This document shows positions 32,841 through 41,303 of a stretch of DNA of 64,000 nt, one piece after another. A program made the position numbers and the translations under genes. How positions within the stretch are numbered: the stretch's first letter is position 1; each line of letters begins with the position of its first letter. The DNA is from JANRLL01 sp033762715 (GTDB taxonomy: Bacteria; Pseudomonadota; Alphaproteobacteria; Rickettsiales; SXRF01), in NCBI GenBank assembly GCA_033762715.1, contig JANRLL010000012.1, forward strand, positions 1 through 64,000. The letters are read 5' to 3'. The notes beneath the pieces are model-generated. The model did not search any database. It worked only from the letters and a program-made list of their open reading frames with translations, and had not been told where the DNA came from.

Positions 32841-33998
32841 ATGCTTGAAAAAACTATCACACATAAATTCCTAAAAGCACTTGAACATATTGAATTTGGC
32901 TCGATGGATGTGACCACGCCGGATGGAAAACTACATCAATTTAGCGGCAGAAAGCCCAGCACTCATGCGACACTCAAGCTGCATGATTGGCGAGCAATCC
33001 CCGTTTTTGCTACAAAAGGCGATACAGGTTTTGCTGAAGCCTACCGCGATGGATGGTGGGATAGCGATGATTTAACCAACCTTTTTCTGATTGGCCTGCA
33101 AAACGAGTCAGCGCTCGACAAATATATTTACGGCAGCGTGATTGGTCGAATCGCAGCAAGGTTTTCCTATCTATTTACGCGAAATACGCTGGGTGGTAGC
33201 AAAAGAAATATCCACGCGCATTATGATCTTGGGAATGAATTTTATAAATTATGGCTCGATGAGAGCATGACCTATTCATCGGCATTATTTACCTCTGCCA
33301 CTGAAGATTTGTTGCAAGCGCAGTATAATAAATATGATCGTATTATTGGTCGTTTAGGTGATTCAGGCAGGTTGCTTGAAATTGGCTGTGGCTGGGGTGG
33401 ATTTGCTGAACGTGCTGTAAGCAAAAAAGATTATGAAATAAAGGGCCTTACAATCTCAAATGCGCAACATGAGTATGCAAAAAATCGTTTGGGTAACAAT
33501 GCGCAAATTGCACTTGAAGATTATCGCCTTCAGCAGGGAAAATATAACAATATCGTCTCCATTGAAATGTTTGAGGCGGTAGGCGAACGCTTCTGGCCTG
33601 TGTATTTTTGCAAGTTAAAGTCGTTGCTTGAGCAAAAAGGCAAGGCCGTTGTTCAGACCATTACCATTGGTAATGAATATTTTGAACGCTACCGCACAGG
33701 CGGAGATATGATCCGCACCTATATTTTCCCCGGCGGCATGCTTCCGTCATCCCAGCGCTTTGCGGAAGAAAGTAAAAAAGCGGGACTGCAAATTACTGAT
33801 ACGCATATGTTTGGACAGGATTATGCACTCACTGCCCAGCATTGGCTTAAACGATTTGAAGCAAAACTGGGCGACATTAAAACTCTTGGGTTTGATGAGC
33901 CGTTCATTCGTCTGTGGCGATTTTACCTTACCTGTTGCATCGCCAGCTTCAAAGTGGGTCGGACAGATGTGATGCAGGTGGAGCTTGTCCATGCGTAA
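32841..33998 (+). CDS. cfa: Cyclopropane-fatty-acyl-phospholipid synthase-like methyltransferase
   Basis: A 385-residue SAM-dependent methyltransferase that adds a methylene or methyl group to double bonds of phospholipid acyl chains. The active-site segment HYDLGNEFYKLWLDESMTYSSALF is intact, the SAM motif is LEIGCGWGGFAERAV near 180, and VSIEMFEAVGERFW and YIFPGGMLPS follow. Upstream of the catalytic domain lies the usual N-terminal lipid-binding part. The bicarbonate-binding residues appear conserved in the MTYSS and EMFEAVG stretches. In a cluster with the flavin oxidase and DUF1365 it may be a UfaM-type methylase of the furan fatty acid pathway instead of a true cyclopropane synthase; the sequence does not settle this. 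The stop overlaps the next start by 14 bases. Confidence 0.93.
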   Translation: MLEKTITHKFLKALEHIEFGSMDVTTPDGKLHQFSGRKPSTHATLKLHDWRAIPVFATKGDTGFAEAYRDGWWDSDDLTNLFLIGLQNESALDKYIYGSVIGRIAARFSYLFTRNTLGGSKRNIHAHYDLGNEFYKLWLDESMTYSSALFTSATEDLLQAQYNKYDRIIGRLGDSGRLLEIGCGWGGFAERAVSKKDYEIKGLTISNAQHEYAKNRLGNNAQIALEDYRLQQGKYNNIVSIEMFEAVGERFWPVYFCKLKSLLEQKGKAVVQTITIGNEYFERYRTGGDMIRTYIFPGGMLPSSQRFAEESKKAGLQITDTHMFGQDYALTAQHWLKRFEAKLGDIKTLGFDEPFIRLWRFYLTCCIASFKVGRTDVMQVELVHA

Positions 33999-34506
33999 AC
34001 TATTCACGCTTTTTGCACTATTCTTGCTTTCCGCTTCACCTGTGATAGCAAACGATGTTGCGCAGAAATATGTGCCAAATGCTGAGCAGGTAGGAACCGG
34101 AAGGCTTTCAGTTGTATTCTGGGATGTGTATGACGCCACACTCTATGCACCGAATGGACAATGGGATTCGCGTAAACCTTACGCATTATCCATCCGTTAT
34201 TTCCGTGAAATTGAAGGCGCTGATATTGCGAAACGCTCTGTAGAAGAAATGCAGAAGCAGGGATTTTCAGATGCGGCTAAGCTGACTAAGTGGCAAACAC
34301 AAATGCGCGACATATTTCCCGATGTCAAAAATGGCTCCGAACTTACTGCAGTATTTACACATCAAAAATCAACCGATTTTTACTCTGATGGCAAGCATAT
34401 AGGCAGCATCAAAGGCACTGAATTTGGCACACAGTTTTTCAATATCTGGCTGAGTGAAAAAACATCAGAACCTGAGCTGCGCAGGAAATTGCTGGGGCTT
34501 TCATGA
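33985..34506 (+). CDS. Secreted chalcone isomerase-like protein
   Basis: A 173-residue periplasmic protein with a signal peptide (about residues 1-22, LFTLFALFLLSASPVIA). The mature part resembles the bacterial chalcone isomerase-like fold: GTGRLSVVFWDVYDATLYAP, a KPYALSIRYFREIEGADIAKRSVEEM segment, and FGTQFFNIWLSEKTSEPELRRKLLG at the end. Bacterial members do not act on flavonoids; fatty-acid binding has been suggested for the fold. Genes of this group are regular partners of cyclopropane synthase-like genes in stress operons, and here the start overlaps the methyltransferase gene by 14 bases and the stop overlaps the transporter gene by four. Confidence 0.9.
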   Translation: MSMRKLFTLFALFLLSASPVIANDVAQKYVPNAEQVGTGRLSVVFWDVYDATLYAPNGQWDSRKPYALSIRYFREIEGADIAKRSVEEMQKQGFSDAAKLTKWQTQMRDIFPDVKNGSELTAVFTHQKSTDFYSDGKHIGSIKGTEFGTQFFNIWLSEKTSEPELRRKLLGLS

Positions 34507-35822
34507 ACCATGCCCTCACCCGCACCCAACTGATGCAATACGCATTTCTTGCGGTGCCCGTAGCATTTGCTGGATTTCCTTTATATGTGCTTGCTCCCGA
34601 TTTTTACGCGACACATCATGGTGTGTCACTCTCGGTGCTAGGCATTGTGCTGCTTGGACTTCGTGCATTTGACGCGGTGCAAGATCCTTTTATCGGCGCT
34701 ATGAGCGACCGTTTTTCTGTGCGTGCGCTGCCTATCATGCTTGGTTCTGCATTGCTGCTGGTCGCCAGCATTTACGCACTTTTCAATCCAGTCGGGCTAA
34801 GCCCCTCTTGGTGGTTTGCGGGCTGTATGCTGCTTGCAGTGACGGTATACAGTATTTTGAGTATCAATCTAAATACGCTGGGTGCATTGTGGACTAGCAA
34901 TAGAAACGAACAAACACGTATTGCTGGCACGCGTGAGGCTTTCGGACTTTTTGGGCTTTTGCTCGCGGTAATCATGCCTGGTATTCTCGGAAAATACCTA
35001 CCTGCTGAGAAGGTATTTATCTGGTTTAGCACCATTCTTGGCGTGCTGATGATCGTTGCATTACTCACCTTTAGCCGCTGGTTCGCGCATAAACCACAGG
35101 CGAATCGCACGCCACATAGTCAAAAAAAAATATGGGTAACACTGCGCTTGCTGCCTGCTGCCACACACCGATTATATATGGTGTATGGCCTTAGCGTACT
35201 GGCTTCTAGTATCCCTGCTGTGTTGGTGGTTTTTTTTATTCGTGACCGCTTAAACGCGGAGAGCTACACAGGCATTTTTCTGCTGCTCTATTTCCTTTCT
35301 GGTGCACTTGCCATGCCTATGTGGAAAAAGCTCAGTGCAAAATATGGGAAACACTGCGCATGGCTCATGTCCATTCTGCTTGCGGTCGCAAGTTTCGTGT
35401 GGGCGTTTTTTCTAGGGGCAGGTGATGTCTGGCAATATGCAATGATCTGCATTACATCCGGTATGGCGCTGGGGGGTGATCTTGCCTTGCCGCCATCCAT
35501 ACTTGCCGATCACATCCATGAGCATGAGTCGGATTCTAGCGCTGCCACCCAATTTTCTATACTGGCGCTCCTCACCAAAGCAGGTCTTGCTATTGGTTCA
35601 GCCATTACACTACCGCTATTGGATGCAGTAGGTTTTGTACCTGCTACACAAAATGCGGATACAGCACTAACCAGCCTAAGCACAGCTTACGCCCTGATAC
35701 CCTGCCTCATTAAATTGAGTGCTGCATACTTGCTCTATCATTTTTTTATCACCTCACACAGGGAGAAAAATCATGAAACATCTTTGGAAACTCACCTTCA
35801 TAGGAGTCGCCCTCATGCTTAG
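34503..35822 (+). CDS. MFS transporter, GPH-like
   Basis: A 439-residue inner-membrane transporter with twelve hydrophobic helices. The segment FDAVQDPFIGAMSDRF is the signature loop of the GPH (sugar/cation) group of the major facilitator superfamily. The usual second-half part, with LPPSILADHIHEHESDSS, is also seen. Within lipid stress operons of this type the transporter is conserved, although its substrate is not known; a lipid or a precursor is more plausible than a sugar. The start overlaps the previous gene by four bases. The last 50 bases overlap the start of the next gene, an unusual amount, so the end of the protein may be less constrained. Confidence 0.9.
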   Translation: MNHALTRTQLMQYAFLAVPVAFAGFPLYVLAPDFYATHHGVSLSVLGIVLLGLRAFDAVQDPFIGAMSDRFSVRALPIMLGSALLLVASIYALFNPVGLSPSWWFAGCMLLAVTVYSILSINLNTLGALWTSNRNEQTRIAGTREAFGLFGLLLAVIMPGILGKYLPAEKVFIWFSTILGVLMIVALLTFSRWFAHKPQANRTPHSQKKIWVTLRLLPAATHRLYMVYGLSVLASSIPAVLVVFFIRDRLNAESYTGIFLLLYFLSGALAMPMWKKLSAKYGKHCAWLMSILLAVASFVWAFFLGAGDVWQYAMICITSGMALGGDLALPPSILADHIHEHESDSSAATQFSILALLTKAGLAIGSAITLPLLDAVGFVPATQNADTALTSLSTAYALIPCLIKLSAAYLLYHFFITSHREKNHETSLETHLHRSRPHA

Positions 35823-36306
35823 CAGTTGCTCCCATTCACTTGATTATTATGGCGACACAGCGCCGAAGGCGGACATCAAAGAATATTTCAATGGCCATAT
35901 TAAAGGCTGGGGCGTGGTTCAGGATTGGCGTGGCCGTGTGGTGAACCGTTTCGATATTGATATGGTCGGAAAATGGGATGGCGACACTGGAACCTTGACT
36001 GAGCATTTTGTGTATTATGACGGCAAGAAACAAGAACGTGTCTGGACGATCAAAAAATTACCAGACGGAAAATATGTGGGCACTGCTGCCGATATTCTGG
36101 ATAAAGCCGATGGAAAAATGAATGGTAGCGCGGTTCAATGGCGTTATACGATGGATTTGCCGGTGGGTGAAACCACTTACCGTATCAATTTTGATGACTG
36201 GATGTGGCAAATGAATGATGGCGTGCTGATCAACCGTTCCTATCTCAAAAAATTTGGCATTACGGTCGCAGAACTCAGCCTGTTTATGCAGAAACAAAAA
36301 CCATGA
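35773..36306 (+). CDS. DUF3833 family lipoprotein
   Basis: A 177-residue lipoprotein: a signal peptide is followed by the lipobox cysteine at about residue 18 (LMLSSCSH). The rest matches DUF3833, with YFNGHIKGWGVVQDWRGRVVNRFDIDMVGKWDG and LTEHFVYYDGKKQERVW, then a beta-rich part that resembles a lipocalin-like barrel with INFDDWMWQM near 145. Proteins of this family are thought to bind lipids and accompany cyclopropane synthase operons. The start at 35773 has an agggag ribosome binding site and lies 50 bases inside the transporter gene. The stop overlaps the next start by four bases. Confidence 0.93.
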   Translation: MKHLWKLTFIGVALMLSSCSHSLDYYGDTAPKADIKEYFNGHIKGWGVVQDWRGRVVNRFDIDMVGKWDGDTGTLTEHFVYYDGKKQERVWTIKKLPDGKYVGTAADILDKADGKMNGSAVQWRYTMDLPVGETTYRINFDDWMWQMNDGVLINRSYLKKFGITVAELSLFMQKQKP

Positions 36307-37058
36307 AAAATATCTCATACAAAAATGAAATTATCTGGATAATTGGCGCCAGTAGCGGCATTGGCTACGCCCTGGCAGTGGAGCTCGCAGCACGCGGCGC
36401 AACGCTTGCGCTCTCCGCACGCCGTAAGGAGGAATTAGAGAAGCTAAAAGAACGTATTGGTGAACGCCACATGATTTATCCGCTGGATGTTGCCGATACA
36501 GAGCTAACTATTCGTACCGCAAAAGCAATCCACGCCGGAAACGGACGTATTGATCGCGTGATTTTTATGTCAGCGGCTTATACGCCGATGCAGCTTGATG
36601 CACTCAATATGCTGGTTACCAGACATATGGTTGATGTGAATATCATGGGTGCGTTTAATGTAGTGCATGCGGTGTTGGCTTTACTAAAAGAGCAAAAATC
36701 AGGGCAGATTGCATTATGCGCAAGCGTTGCTGGCTATACTGGCTTATCGGGCGGTCAGCCCTACAGCGCCACCAAAGCAGCCGTGATAAATATGGCGGAA
36801 AGCCTATATGCGGAATGTCCAAACCATATCGACATAAAACTAATCAGCCCCGGATTTGTACGCACACCGCTTACGGATAAAAACAATTTCTCCATGCCGA
36901 TGATTATTACACCGGAGGCAGCCGCCAAAGCGATTGCAAGCGCACTTCACTCCAAGCGTTTTGAAATTCACTTTCCCAAGAAATTTACGTTGATGCTCAA
37001 GCTGCTGAGGTTGATGCCTTATCCGCTGAAACTTCTTATCAGTCGCCAAATGCAATAA
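36303..37058 (+). CDS. Short-chain dehydrogenase/reductase
   Basis: A 251-residue oxidoreductase of the SDR family with the NAD(P)-binding motif IIGASSGIGYALAVELA near residue 14, a DVAD nucleotide-binding segment near 60, and the catalytic tetrad seen in SVAGYTGLSGGQPYSATKAA (Ser and YxxxK). The loop PGFVRTPLTDKN is typical for the substrate lid. The C-terminus is rich in Leu, Lys and Arg (LMLKLLRLMPYPLKLLI), which could bind the membrane. Its place in the operon suggests a lipid-derived carbonyl substrate. It overlaps the DUF3833 gene by four bases. Confidence 0.93.
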   Translation: MKNISYKNEIIWIIGASSGIGYALAVELAARGATLALSARRKEELEKLKERIGERHMIYPLDVADTELTIRTAKAIHAGNGRIDRVIFMSAAYTPMQLDALNMLVTRHMVDVNIMGAFNVVHAVLALLKEQKSGQIALCASVAGYTGLSGGQPYSATKAAVINMAESLYAECPNHIDIKLISPGFVRTPLTDKNNFSMPMIITPEAAAKAIASALHSKRFEIHFPKKFTLMLKLLRLMPYPLKLLISRQMQ

Positions 37059-37073
37059 AAAAGAGAGATTTTT

Positions 37074-37508
37074 ATGACCACTTCACTTTATGCCGCATTG
37101 GTTGCCCTCATGTTTATCGCACTCAGCGTGAATGTCATTCGCGGTCGCCGTAAAAACAAAATAGCCCTGGGTGACAATGGTAATCATGATATGCAACGGC
37201 GTATGCGTGCACAGGGAAATTTTGCTGAATATGCGCCGATATTTCTTATTCTGTTAGTGCTGGCGGAATATAATGGCCTTCCTACCTACGGCGTGCATGG
37301 TCTTGGAGTCTTATTTTTACTTGGAAGAATAAGTCATGCGTATGGCATTCTAAAAGCCGAGCAACATAGGAATGGTCAAATACCTTCAGGCCTTGGCTAC
37401 CGAATCCGCGGCATGGTCTGCACATTTACGACGCTAGGAATCTTGGTGAGTATTCTACTCACTCAGTACGCTATCAACTTATTTTCATCATCAGGAGATG
37501 ACCTATGA
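37074..37508 (+). CDS. MAPEG family membrane protein
   Basis: A 144-residue inner-membrane protein of the MAPEG family (glutathione transferases and relatives of microsomal type). Four hydrophobic helices are seen, and the conserved segment RRMRAQGNFAEYAPIFLILL matches the ERxxRAxxNxxE region of the family, followed by GRISHAYGI. Such proteins conjugate or reduce lipid peroxides with glutathione, which would suit a glutathione peroxidase gene found downstream. The start has a good gagag ribosome binding site. The stop overlaps the next gene by four bases. Confidence 0.93.
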   Translation: MTTSLYAALVALMFIALSVNVIRGRRKNKIALGDNGNHDMQRRMRAQGNFAEYAPIFLILLVLAEYNGLPTYGVHGLGVLFLLGRISHAYGILKAEQHRNGQIPSGLGYRIRGMVCTFTTLGILVSILLTQYAINLFSSSGDDL

Positions 37509-38623
37509 CCACATTATTCGACACACTCACGCTTGGCGACATAACACTTTCAAACCGCATTATCATGGCGCCACTCACGCGCATGCGCAGCAAACAGCCC
37601 GGCAACATTCCCCATGCGCTGAATGCGGAGTATTACGCACAGCGCGCTAGTGCGGGGCTCATCGTTTCCGAAGCTACGCAAATAAGCCAGCAAGGACAAG
37701 GCTACCCAGCCACACCGGGGATTCATTCACCCGAACAGATTGAGGGATGGAAACTGGTGACAGAGGCTGTGCATGAACAAAGAGGAAAGATATTCCTGCA
37801 GCTCTGGCATGTGGGCCGCATTTCCCATTCTTCACACCAGCCAAATGATGGACTACCTGTTGCTCCATCAGCCATTAAGCCAACAGGCAAGGTATTCACT
37901 GCGGATTGGAAGCAGGTAGATTACGAAACCCCGCGTGCGTTGGAAACCTTAGAAATTGCAGGCATTGTAGCGGATTATAAAAAAGCATCTGAGAATGCTA
38001 AGGCCGCAGGTTTTGATGGTGTGGAAGTGCATGGTGCCAATGGTTATCTGCTCGATCAATTCCTGCAAGACGGCAGCAATAAACGCACCGATAACTATGG
38101 CGGCTCCATCGAGAATCGTACACGTTTGTTGCTCGAAGTGGTGGATGCAGTGGTTGCTGTATGGGGCAAAGGCCGCGTCGGTGTACGCCTGTCGCCCTAT
38201 GGCACGTTCAACGATATGGACGATAGCGATCCGATTGCACTCTTCAATTATGTGTTAGATCAACTCAGCAAGCGCGGTATTGCCTATGTGCATATGATTG
38301 AACCACGTGCCACCAGTGCCGGTGGTAGTGACGCAGTAGCGCAGTCTGCACCTTCAACATCGCAGATTTTCCGTAAAAGCTTCAAAGGCGCATTTATTTC
38401 TGCCGGTGGTTATGATGCCGAGAATGCAAAGCAAGCGGTCGAAAGTGGCGAAGTGGACGCGGTGGCATTTGGCCGCCATTTTATTGCCAACCCCGATTTG
38501 CCTGAACGTATAAAAACCTTAGCAACCCTCAATAAATACAACCGCGCAACCTTTTATGGCGGTGCAGAAAAAGGCTATACTGATTACCCGTTCTTAGTAG
38601 AAAATGAAAGGGCAAGCGCATGA
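37505..38623 (+). CDS. Old yellow enzyme family alkene reductase (NemA-like)
   Basis: A 372-residue FMN-dependent ene-reductase. The barrel begins with LFDTLTLGDITLSNRIIMAPLTRMRS, and the family motifs are visible: EATQISQQGQGYPATPGI, QLWHVGRISH with the substrate-binding histidine, GFDGVEVHGANGYLLDQFLQDGSNKRTDNYGG near 175, and the C-terminal FMN site FGRHFIANPDLP. It reduces activated alkenes and other electrophiles formed by oxidative damage with NADPH. It is close to NemA/XenB-type enzymes in length. The start overlaps the MAPEG gene and the stop overlaps the SOUL gene, four bases each, so the operon continues. Confidence 0.95.
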   Translation: MTTLFDTLTLGDITLSNRIIMAPLTRMRSKQPGNIPHALNAEYYAQRASAGLIVSEATQISQQGQGYPATPGIHSPEQIEGWKLVTEAVHEQRGKIFLQLWHVGRISHSSHQPNDGLPVAPSAIKPTGKVFTADWKQVDYETPRALETLEIAGIVADYKKASENAKAAGFDGVEVHGANGYLLDQFLQDGSNKRTDNYGGSIENRTRLLLEVVDAVVAVWGKGRVGVRLSPYGTFNDMDDSDPIALFNYVLDQLSKRGIAYVHMIEPRATSAGGSDAVAQSAPSTSQIFRKSFKGAFISAGGYDAENAKQAVESGEVDAVAFGRHFIANPDLPERIKTLATLNKYNRATFYGGAEKGYTDYPFLVENERASA

Positions 38624-39252
38624 GAAAAATCATAGGATTATTACTTATGCCGTTATTTTTCTCTGCTTGCACCGCCAAAGAAGAACTCGGTAGCTATCGC
38701 GGCTATGAGCTTCCCCCTTATACTGTTCTACAAAAAGAAGAGAACACCGAGATCAGGCAATATGCGCCGCAGCTGATGGCAGAAGTCACCATGGAAGGGG
38801 AACGCAAAGAAGCCGTCAGCGCAGGGTTCCGGATCCTTGCCGCTTATATATTTGGTGATAATGAAAGCGCAGCTAAAGTGGCAATGACGACACCGGTAAC
38901 GCAGGAACCGGCTTCAGAGAAAATTGCCATGACAACACCGGTGACCCAGAAAAAATCAGGGGATTCGTGGGTGGTGCGGTTTGGCATGCCGAAACAATAT
39001 ACTACGGAAACGCTCCCTAAAACCAAAGATACGCGCATACGCTTTGTAACAACCAAGCCGAAGAAGCATGTGGCGATTAGGTTTTCTGGCTTCGCAACCG
39101 ATACTGTCATTGCTGAACAAACAAAATTGCTGGAAGCGTTCATTACACAGCAAAAACTTGTGCGCATAGGTGATCCGGCCATTGCCTATTACGATGATCC
39201 TTTCACCTTCCCTTGGAACCGCCGCAATGAGATTATGATTGAGGTGAAATAG
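38620..39252 (+). CDS. SOUL haem-binding family lipoprotein
   Basis: A 210-residue protein of the SOUL/HBP family. It starts with a lipoprotein signal (LLLMPLFFSACTAK, cysteine near residue 16), then the conserved YTVLQKEENTEIRQYAPQLMAEV. A repeated AMTTPVTQ unit occurs twice (near residues 88 and 107), which is normal for SOUL proteins. The conserved ending DDPFTFPWNRRNEIMIEV is present. Members bind haem or tetrapyrroles and may protect against photo-oxidation, which fits the photolyase and peroxidase genes next door. It overlaps the ene-reductase gene by four bases; the next gene begins one base after its stop. Confidence 0.94.
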   Translation: MRKIIGLLLMPLFFSACTAKEELGSYRGYELPPYTVLQKEENTEIRQYAPQLMAEVTMEGERKEAVSAGFRILAAYIFGDNESAAKVAMTTPVTQEPASEKIAMTTPVTQKKSGDSWVVRFGMPKQYTTETLPKTKDTRIRFVTTKPKKHVAIRFSGFATDTVIAEQTKLLEAFITQQKLVRIGDPAIAYYDDPFTFPWNRRNEIMIEVK

Positions 39253-39253
39253 C

Positions 39254-39820
39254 GTGAAATATCTACTCACACTGATACTAGGAATATTCATTATGTGGCC
39301 TCTTACCCCTTCTGCCGCTGAAACACCTACACAGAACGCGTATGATTTTTCTTTCAATACGCTCATGGGCGGGGAACCCATGCCCTTATCAAACTATAAG
39401 GGCAAAGTTCTATTGATTGTAAACACTGCCTCCAAATGTGGATTTACTGGACAATATGAAGGTTTGGAGAAACTCTATACCAGCTATAAAGATAAAGGAT
39501 TGGTGGTTATTGGTGTGCCTAGCAACGATTTTGGGGCACAGGAACCTGGTTCCTCCGAAGAGATCGCAAATTTCTGTAAGCTCAATTACGGTGTATCTTT
39601 TCCGATGGCATCTAAAGAAGCTGTATCAGGTGATGGTGCGCATCCATTTTATCAATATGCTAAAAAAACGCTTGGATTCGGCACTGCGCCAAAATGGAAC
39701 TTTCACAAATATCTAATTAATCGCAAAGGTGTGCTAATTGATTATTTCAACTCAACCACATCACCTGATTCAACAAAAGTGAAAACGGTTATTGAATCAG
39801 CGCTGAGCGAAGCGGAATAA
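39254..39820 (+). CDS. Secreted glutathione peroxidase
   Basis: A 188-residue thiol peroxidase with a signal peptide (residues about 1-22, LTLILGIFIMWPLTPSAA). The start is GTG. The active-site cysteine lies in NTASKCGFTGQYEGLEKLY, the second catalytic part in GVPSNDFGAQEPGS with the glutamine, and the third in APKWNFHKYLINRKG with the tryptophan and asparagine. It is a cysteine, not selenocysteine, enzyme. It reduces hydrogen peroxide and lipid peroxides in the periplasm with thioredoxin or glutathione. One base separates it from the SOUL gene and seven from the photolyase gene, so it is in the same operon. Confidence 0.95.
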   Translation: MKYLLTLILGIFIMWPLTPSAAETPTQNAYDFSFNTLMGGEPMPLSNYKGKVLLIVNTASKCGFTGQYEGLEKLYTSYKDKGLVVIGVPSNDFGAQEPGSSEEIANFCKLNYGVSFPMASKEAVSGDGAHPFYQYAKKTLGFGTAPKWNFHKYLINRKGVLIDYFNSTTSPDSTKVKTVIESALSEAE

Positions 39821-39827
39821 TAGAAAA

Positions 39828-41303
39828 ATGCCGCAAAAAACCATTGTTCTTTTTCAGCAAGACCTGAGGCTAAGCGACAATCCAGCGCTGATCTATGCTG
39901 CAAAACGTGGTGAAGTTATTCCTGTGTATGTATGGGACAATATCGTCGGCTCTCAAGGGTTAGGCGGTGCGAGCAAATGGTGGCTGCACCATAGTTTACT
40001 CGCCTTACAAGCAAGCCTTAAAGAGCGCGGCGTCCAGTTAATTTTACGGCAAGGCGATACACTCACCGTTATTTCGCAATTGCTCAAGGAATGTGCAGCC
40101 GATGGTGTTTACTGGAACCGCTGTTATGAACCTAATGCAATTGAGAAAGGGAAAACCTTAAAAACCGCCCTTGAAGCACAAAAAATTGAAGCAAAAAGCT
40201 TCAAGACTGGGCTGCTATTTGAACCATGGGAAATTGCAAACAAGCAAGGGGATTTCTTTAAGGTGTTTACGCCTTTCTGGAGACACTGCCTTACTCAAGC
40301 CGTAAGTATTGGTGAACCTTACGAAGTGCCTGAGTTTTTACCATCCACGCACAGTAATAAGTGCGACGATTTGCTTGAATGGAAATTGCTGCCAACCCAT
40401 CCAGATTGGTCAGGGGGACTCCGCAACTTATGGCACCCTGGCGAAAAGTTCGCCCATCAACGCCTGCACTCCTTCTTGGATAATTGCTTGGGCGCTTACG
40501 CTGAAAAACGCGATATTCCTTCGGATGCCGGCACTTCTTATCTTTCACCACACTTGCATTGGGGAGAAATTAGTCCACGTCAGTTATACAACGCCACTCG
40601 CTACCATGAAGCACTTACAGGTAATAGCCGTGCGGCAGAAAAATTCCTCTCTGAATTGGGATGGCGCGAGTTTTCTTACTACTTATTGTATCATGTGCCC
40701 AACCTGCCTTCGATGCCCTTTAACCTAAAATTCAAAGATTTTCCTTGGGTGAGTGATGATGGTGCATTGCGTGCATGGCAGCGTGGGGAAACCGGCTATC
40801 CGCTGGTGGATGCCGGTATGCGCGAGTTATGGGAAACGGGTTATATGCATAACCGCGTACGCATGATTGTTGCATCTTTCCTCACCAAACATTTACAAGT
40901 GGACTGGAAGCACGGTGCTGCATGGTTTTGGGATACGCTGGTAGATGCCGATTTGGCAAATAACAGCGCAAGCTGGCAGTGGGTTGCAGGATGTGGTGCA
41001 GATGCATCACCGTATTATCGGATATTCAATCCTATACTGCAAGGCCAGCGGTTTGATCCAGCAGGAAAATATGTAAGACGCTGGATTCCAGAATTATCAA
41101 AACTACCTGATACCTATATCCATTGTCCATGGGAAGCCGGTGAGGAAATATTGCGTCACGCAGGTGTGTCGCTTGGAAAAAATTATCCGGGTCCTATCGT
41201 AAACCACGCGGCTGCACGCGAAGCTGCTTTGCATGCATACAAGATGCATAAAAGTGATGCGACTTCACCACCGTCTATCAATGGACTCAAGGACGTTGTA
41301 TGA
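39828..41303 (+). CDS. phrB: Deoxyribodipyrimidine photolyase
   Basis: A 491-residue flavoprotein of the photolyase/cryptochrome family that repairs UV-induced pyrimidine dimers with blue light. The N-terminal antenna-binding domain starts with TIVLFQQDLRLSDNPAL. The FAD-binding domain contains GWREFSYYLLYH near 280, TGYPLVDAGMRELWETGYMHNRVRMIVASFL near 320 and WDTLVDADLANNSASWQWVAG near 375, with the asparagine that stabilises FAD. The pattern is that of class I CPD photolyases. Photolyase genes in this kind of operon belong to the singlet-oxygen/light response of alphaproteobacteria. Its stop overlaps the next start by four bases. Confidence 0.96.
   Translation: MPQKTIVLFQQDLRLSDNPALIYAAKRGEVIPVYVWDNIVGSQGLGGASKWWLHHSLLALQASLKERGVQLILRQGDTLTVISQLLKECAADGVYWNRCYEPNAIEKGKTLKTALEAQKIEAKSFKTGLLFEPWEIANKQGDFFKVFTPFWRHCLTQAVSIGEPYEVPEFLPSTHSNKCDDLLEWKLLPTHPDWSGGLRNLWHPGEKFAHQRLHSFLDNCLGAYAEKRDIPSDAGTSYLSPHLHWGEISPRQLYNATRYHEALTGNSRAAEKFLSELGWREFSYYLLYHVPNLPSMPFNLKFKDFPWVSDDGALRAWQRGETGYPLVDAGMRELWETGYMHNRVRMIVASFLTKHLQVDWKHGAAWFWDTLVDADLANNSASWQWVAGCGADASPYYRIFNPILQGQRFDPAGKYVRRWIPELSKLPDTYIHCPWEAGEEILRHAGVSLGKNYPGPIVNHAAAREAALHAYKMHKSDATSPPSINGLKDVV

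Noticed and set aside
35773..35822. 50-base overlap of the transporter and DUF3833 genes as a sign of a frameshift
   Set aside because: Both reading frames look intact, and the lipoprotein start has a strong ribosome binding site, so a true overlap is more likely than an error.
38880..38965. Internal repeat of AMTTPVTQ in the SOUL protein
   Set aside because: This duplicated segment is a normal feature of the SOUL family.
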